Below the pieces are notes generated by a model that made no database searches, had not been told where the DNA came from, and worked only from the letters and a program-made list of their open reading frames with translations. Shown in pieces: positions 35,907-38,031 of a DNA stretch of 38,031 nt (positions are counted from its first letter, which is position 1; each line of letters begins with the position of its first letter). The DNA is from an uncultured Porphyromonadaceae bacterium (GTDB lineage Bacteria; Bacteroidota; Bacteroidia; Bacteroidales; Paludibacteraceae). The position numbers were made by a program, and so were the translations under genes. The stretch covers positions 1 to 38,031 of the forward strand of contig CASEAJ010000111.1 of assembly GCA_949285425.1 (NCBI GenBank), read 5' to 3'.

Positions 35907-36106
35907 CTTTAACCCAAATCATTAGAACATTCGGCCGTCGTCGCACTTATCACGTCGGCATTTTTTGCCGGTTTTTGTTTTCTGCCGCTGCCTTGTCGTC
36001 CCGTCTTTCGGTGCATAGCCCGCTATGCGCCTGCAACACGGTACAACAATTCACCCGTCAGAAATGCAAAAAACAAAGCAAAATCTAATGACCGATTTAG
36101 GTTTAA
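35907..36106. repeat. ~200-bp element with terminal inverted repeats after mutL
   Basis: The left end CTTTAACCCAAATCATTAGA (from 35907) pairs with the right end AATCTAATGACCGATTTAGG (36082-36101) plus TTTAAC. Inside are hairpins CGGCA-TTTTT-TGCCG (35956-35970) and GGTGCATAG-CCCG-CTATGCGCC (36011-36030). The 16-base core AATCTAATGACCGATT recurs inverted at 37643-37658, beyond the transporter gene. It is non-coding. Confidence 0.65.
35956..35976 (+). terminator. Probable mutL terminator inside the element
   Basis: A CGGCA/TGCCG stem with a five-T loop is followed by GTTTTTGTTTT. It lies about 115 bp past the mutL stop. Confidence 0.5.
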
Positions 36107-36204
36107 CAAAAAAACACGAAAAATATGTTGTAAAACATATTTCAATTCGCCTTTTTATCACACTTTTTAAATTTTAGACTGTTAATCGAGTCACAAAAAG
36201 GCAG

Positions 36205-36212
36205 TACCTTTG
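36205..36212 (+). promoter_or_regulatory. -7 box of the MFS transporter gene
   Basis: TACCTTTG fits TAnnTTTG exactly and is followed by GTGCG. The -33 box is poor (TGTT at about the right distance). The start at 36285 leaves a leader of about 65 bases. Confidence 0.6.
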
Positions 36213-36284
36213 TGCGTCTTTTTAAGAATAAAACAAAAAACAAATTATAAACAGAGTAACAAATTAATTAATCAATTAACAAAA

Positions 36285-37550
36285 ATGAACACACAAAAGA
36301 AAAACTACACGTTGCCCATCATCATGATGATTGCACTGTTTGCCATGATTTCTTTCGTAACAGGCTTGGCCAATCCGATGGGCGTAATCGTAAAGAACCA
36401 ATTCGGAGCTACTAACTTCATGTCACAGCTTGGTACGCTGGCCAACTTCATAGCCTATGCATTCATGGGTATTCCGGCCGGTTTGATGCTTCAGAAAATC
36501 GGTTACAAGAAAACAGCTTTGGCTGCTGTAGCCATCGGTTTCATTGGAGTCGGTATCCAGTATCTTTCGGGTGTTGCTGAAAGTTTCTACGTTTATCTGT
36601 TAGGAGCATTTGTTGCCGGATTCTCCATGTGTATGCTCAACACAGTGGTTAACCCTATGTTGAATACGCTCGGTGGAGGCGGCAAGAAAGGTAACCAGCT
36701 CATCCAAATCGGAGGTTCTTTTAACTCATTGATGGCTACCATCGTTCCGGTACTGGTAGGTTATCTGATGGGCGATGTTGCCAAAGCAACCATCAAAGAT
36801 GCCAATCCGGCCATGTTCATTGCCATGGGAATCTTTGCTTTGGTATTCATTGTATTGTTGTTTGTCAACATTCCCGAACCCCACATGGCTACCGAAAAGG
36901 AAAAATTGTCATATGGGACTTTGTTCAAATTCCGTCATTACCTGTTGGGAGTTATCGCTATCTTCATCTATGTAGGTGTTGAAGTAGGTATCCCCAATAT
37001 CATGAACCTGTTCCTCACCGATGCTGCTGTTGGTATGGAAGCCGCTGCTGCCGGTGCCATCGTCGGTACTTACTGGTTCCTGATGCTTGTCGGACGCTTT
37101 ATCGGTGGAGCTATCGGTGGAAAGGTATCGAGCAAGACCATGCTTACTGCAACTTCATTGTGCGGACTTATTTTCGTGGCAATCGCCATATTCGCACCTG
37201 TTGACACAAAAGTCATGATGCCCGTATTCAAGTCTGACATTTCATTCGGACTGATTGAAACTCCTATCAATGTATTATTCCTGGTATTGTGCGGACTTTG
37301 TACCTCAGTGATGTGGGGCGGCATTTTCAATCTTGCCGTAGAAGGACTTGGCAAATATGTTGCACTTGCATCCGGATTCTTTATGGTGATGGTTTGCGGT
37401 GGTGGTATACTCCCTGCAATACAAGGAGCCGTAGCCGATGCTTCTTCATACATGGCAAGCTACTGGATTATATTTGCAGGACTTGCTTACCTGCTCTACT
37501 ATGCTATCATTGGCTGCAAGAACGTAAACAAAGATATTCCGGTAGACTAA
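36285..37550 (+). CDS. MFS sugar transporter (FHS/FucP-like)
   Basis: 421 residues from MNTQKKNYTLPIIMMIALFA; about 12 membrane segments. GIPAGLMLQKIGYKKTALAA (about 64-83) matches the loop 2-3 motif of the major facilitator superfamily. The overall pattern, with NPMGVIVKNQFGATNFMSQL after the first segment and NTVVNPMLNTLGG near residue 120, resembles the fucose/glucose-galactose proton symporter group. The upstream in-frame ATG at 36210 lies at the predicted transcription start and is rejected. It uses codons typical of well-expressed genes and has its own promoter and a strong terminator, so it is a single-gene transcript. The substrate cannot be determined from sequence. Confidence 0.85.
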   Translation: MNTQKKNYTLPIIMMIALFAMISFVTGLANPMGVIVKNQFGATNFMSQLGTLANFIAYAFMGIPAGLMLQKIGYKKTALAAVAIGFIGVGIQYLSGVAESFYVYLLGAFVAGFSMCMLNTVVNPMLNTLGGGGKKGNQLIQIGGSFNSLMATIVPVLVGYLMGDVAKATIKDANPAMFIAMGIFALVFIVLLFVNIPEPHMATEKEKLSYGTLFKFRHYLLGVIAIFIYVGVEVGIPNIMNLFLTDAAVGMEAAAAGAIVGTYWFLMLVGRFIGGAIGGKVSSKTMLTATSLCGLIFVAIAIFAPVDTKVMMPVFKSDISFGLIETPINVLFLVLCGLCTSVMWGGIFNLAVEGLGKYVALASGFFMVMVCGGGILPAIQGAVADASSYMASYWIIFAGLAYLLYYAIIGCKNVNKDIPVD

Positions 37551-37591
37551 TTATACCGACAAGGGAATTTGCATAATTTCCCGGAAAAAAA

Positions 37592-37632
37592 GAAAACACT
37601 CCTGCCCCAGAAATTGTGGCAGGAGTGTTTTC
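37592..37632 (+). terminator. Strong terminator of the MFS transporter gene
   Basis: GAAAACACTCCTGCC (37592-37606) pairs perfectly over 15 bp with GGCAGGAGTGTTTTC (37618-37632) around an 11-base loop. The TTTTC end supplies the T tract. It begins 41 bp past the stop. Confidence 0.85.
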
Positions 37633-37669
37633 TTTAACCCCCAATCGGTCATTAGATTTGGGTTTAAAG
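37632..37669. repeat. Hairpin repeat sharing a 16-base core with the post-mutL element
   Basis: CTTTAACCCCCAATC and GATTTGGGTTTAAAG pair around GGTCATTA. The core AATCGGTCATTAGATT (37643-37658) is the exact reverse complement of 36082-36097. The following 37670-37886 holds no recognisable gene. Confidence 0.65.
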
Positions 37670-37886
37670 TTGTCTTTTTCAATCAAACGCTCCGAGCCCA
37701 TTCCTACACCAAGTGTAAACAATTATACCTGCCATTTATACCTAATAAGCCGAAAGCTAAAGATACTTATGAATACAAAACTCCAAGGAAGCACGAAAGC
37801 TTCAACCATTCCCAACGACATTCCTGTAGGTCCGGAAAGCTGGCAAACACACACAGTTTGTTTCAAGAATGAGCAAAAAGGGTAAT

Positions 37887-38031
37887 GGAGAATCAGTACC
37901 CTTCCCTCCCAAAATCAGTCAGGGGGGGGGGGGGGAGAGCCACCCCCCCCCCCCGGGTGTTGGGTTTTTTTTAGGCAGGTTGGGGGCGTGGTGAAAAAAA
38001 CCGCCCAAACCCCAAAATAAAAAAACGAAAA
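37887..38031. other. Low-complexity, probably erroneous contig-end sequence
   Basis: Long runs of G (from 37922) and C, then T and A runs, appear with no relation to the rest of the window's composition. This is typical of failing read ends at a draft contig edge. No feature should be called here. Confidence 0.75.

Noticed and set aside
37616..37885. 89-residue open frame after the transporter
   Set aside because: It starts inside the terminator and repeat hairpins and lacks domain features or a promoter; probably chance.

Overview
The window is a piece of a Bacteroidota chromosome, almost certainly order Bacteroidales. The evidence is a SusC/SusD pair, Bacteroides-type promoters (TTTG, 19-21 bp, TAnnTTTG) in front of several genes, Bacteroidales lipoprotein signals, an HU-HIG DNA-binding protein, a DUF2723 membrane protein and five secreted proteins with C-termini resembling type IX secretion (T9SS) sorting domains. 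The T9SS-like C-termini argue against Bacteroides sensu stricto and fit a Barnesiella/Coprobacter/Odoribacter/Porphyromonas-like lineage better; the genus cannot be fixed from sequence alone. There are no rRNA, tRNA, CRISPR, phage or transposase genes. The last ~150 bases look like low-quality contig-end sequence.

Layout. 1-8.4 kb (minus strand): housekeeping genes ettA, def, ruvX, a Dabb-domain protein, nadB and cstA, then a secreted InlB-repeat protein behind tandemly duplicated promoter-like units. 8.6-18.3 kb (minus strand): one five-gene operon of susC, susD, a zinc metallopeptidase lipoprotein, a DUF4302 lipoprotein and a T9SS-like secreted protein, read from a promoter near 18.2 kb and ended by a hairpin near 8.6 kb. 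It has no carbohydrate-active enzyme, so a peptide or protein-derived substrate is plausible. 18.4-21.4 kb: recN between inverted copies of a GC-rich repeat, then an HU-HIG/winged-helix protein. 21.5-29.2 kb (plus strand): a 4 x 22 bp palindromic tandem array, then three large modular secreted proteins (PKD, DUF5689, carbohydrate-binding-like, choice-of-anchor-J-like), two of them preceded by GC-rich repeat elements. 29.5-37.6 kb (plus strand): a DUF2723 (TMEM260-like) membrane protein, a polysaccharide deacetylase, a small membrane protein, mutL and an MFS sugar transporter.

The most unusual material is between the genes. Four copies of a modular palindromic element (A 18387, B 20462, C 23734, D 26625) share end modules built on two strong palindromes. 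The ~60-bp spacer between the palindromes is in opposite orientation, relative to the end modules, in A/B versus D, and is replaced by unrelated sequence in C. That looks like an invertible or exchangeable cassette. Other non-coding structures are a perfect 54-bp palindrome at 142-195, a 119-bp imperfect palindrome at 33492-33610, and a repeat family whose inverted copies flank the MFS transporter gene.
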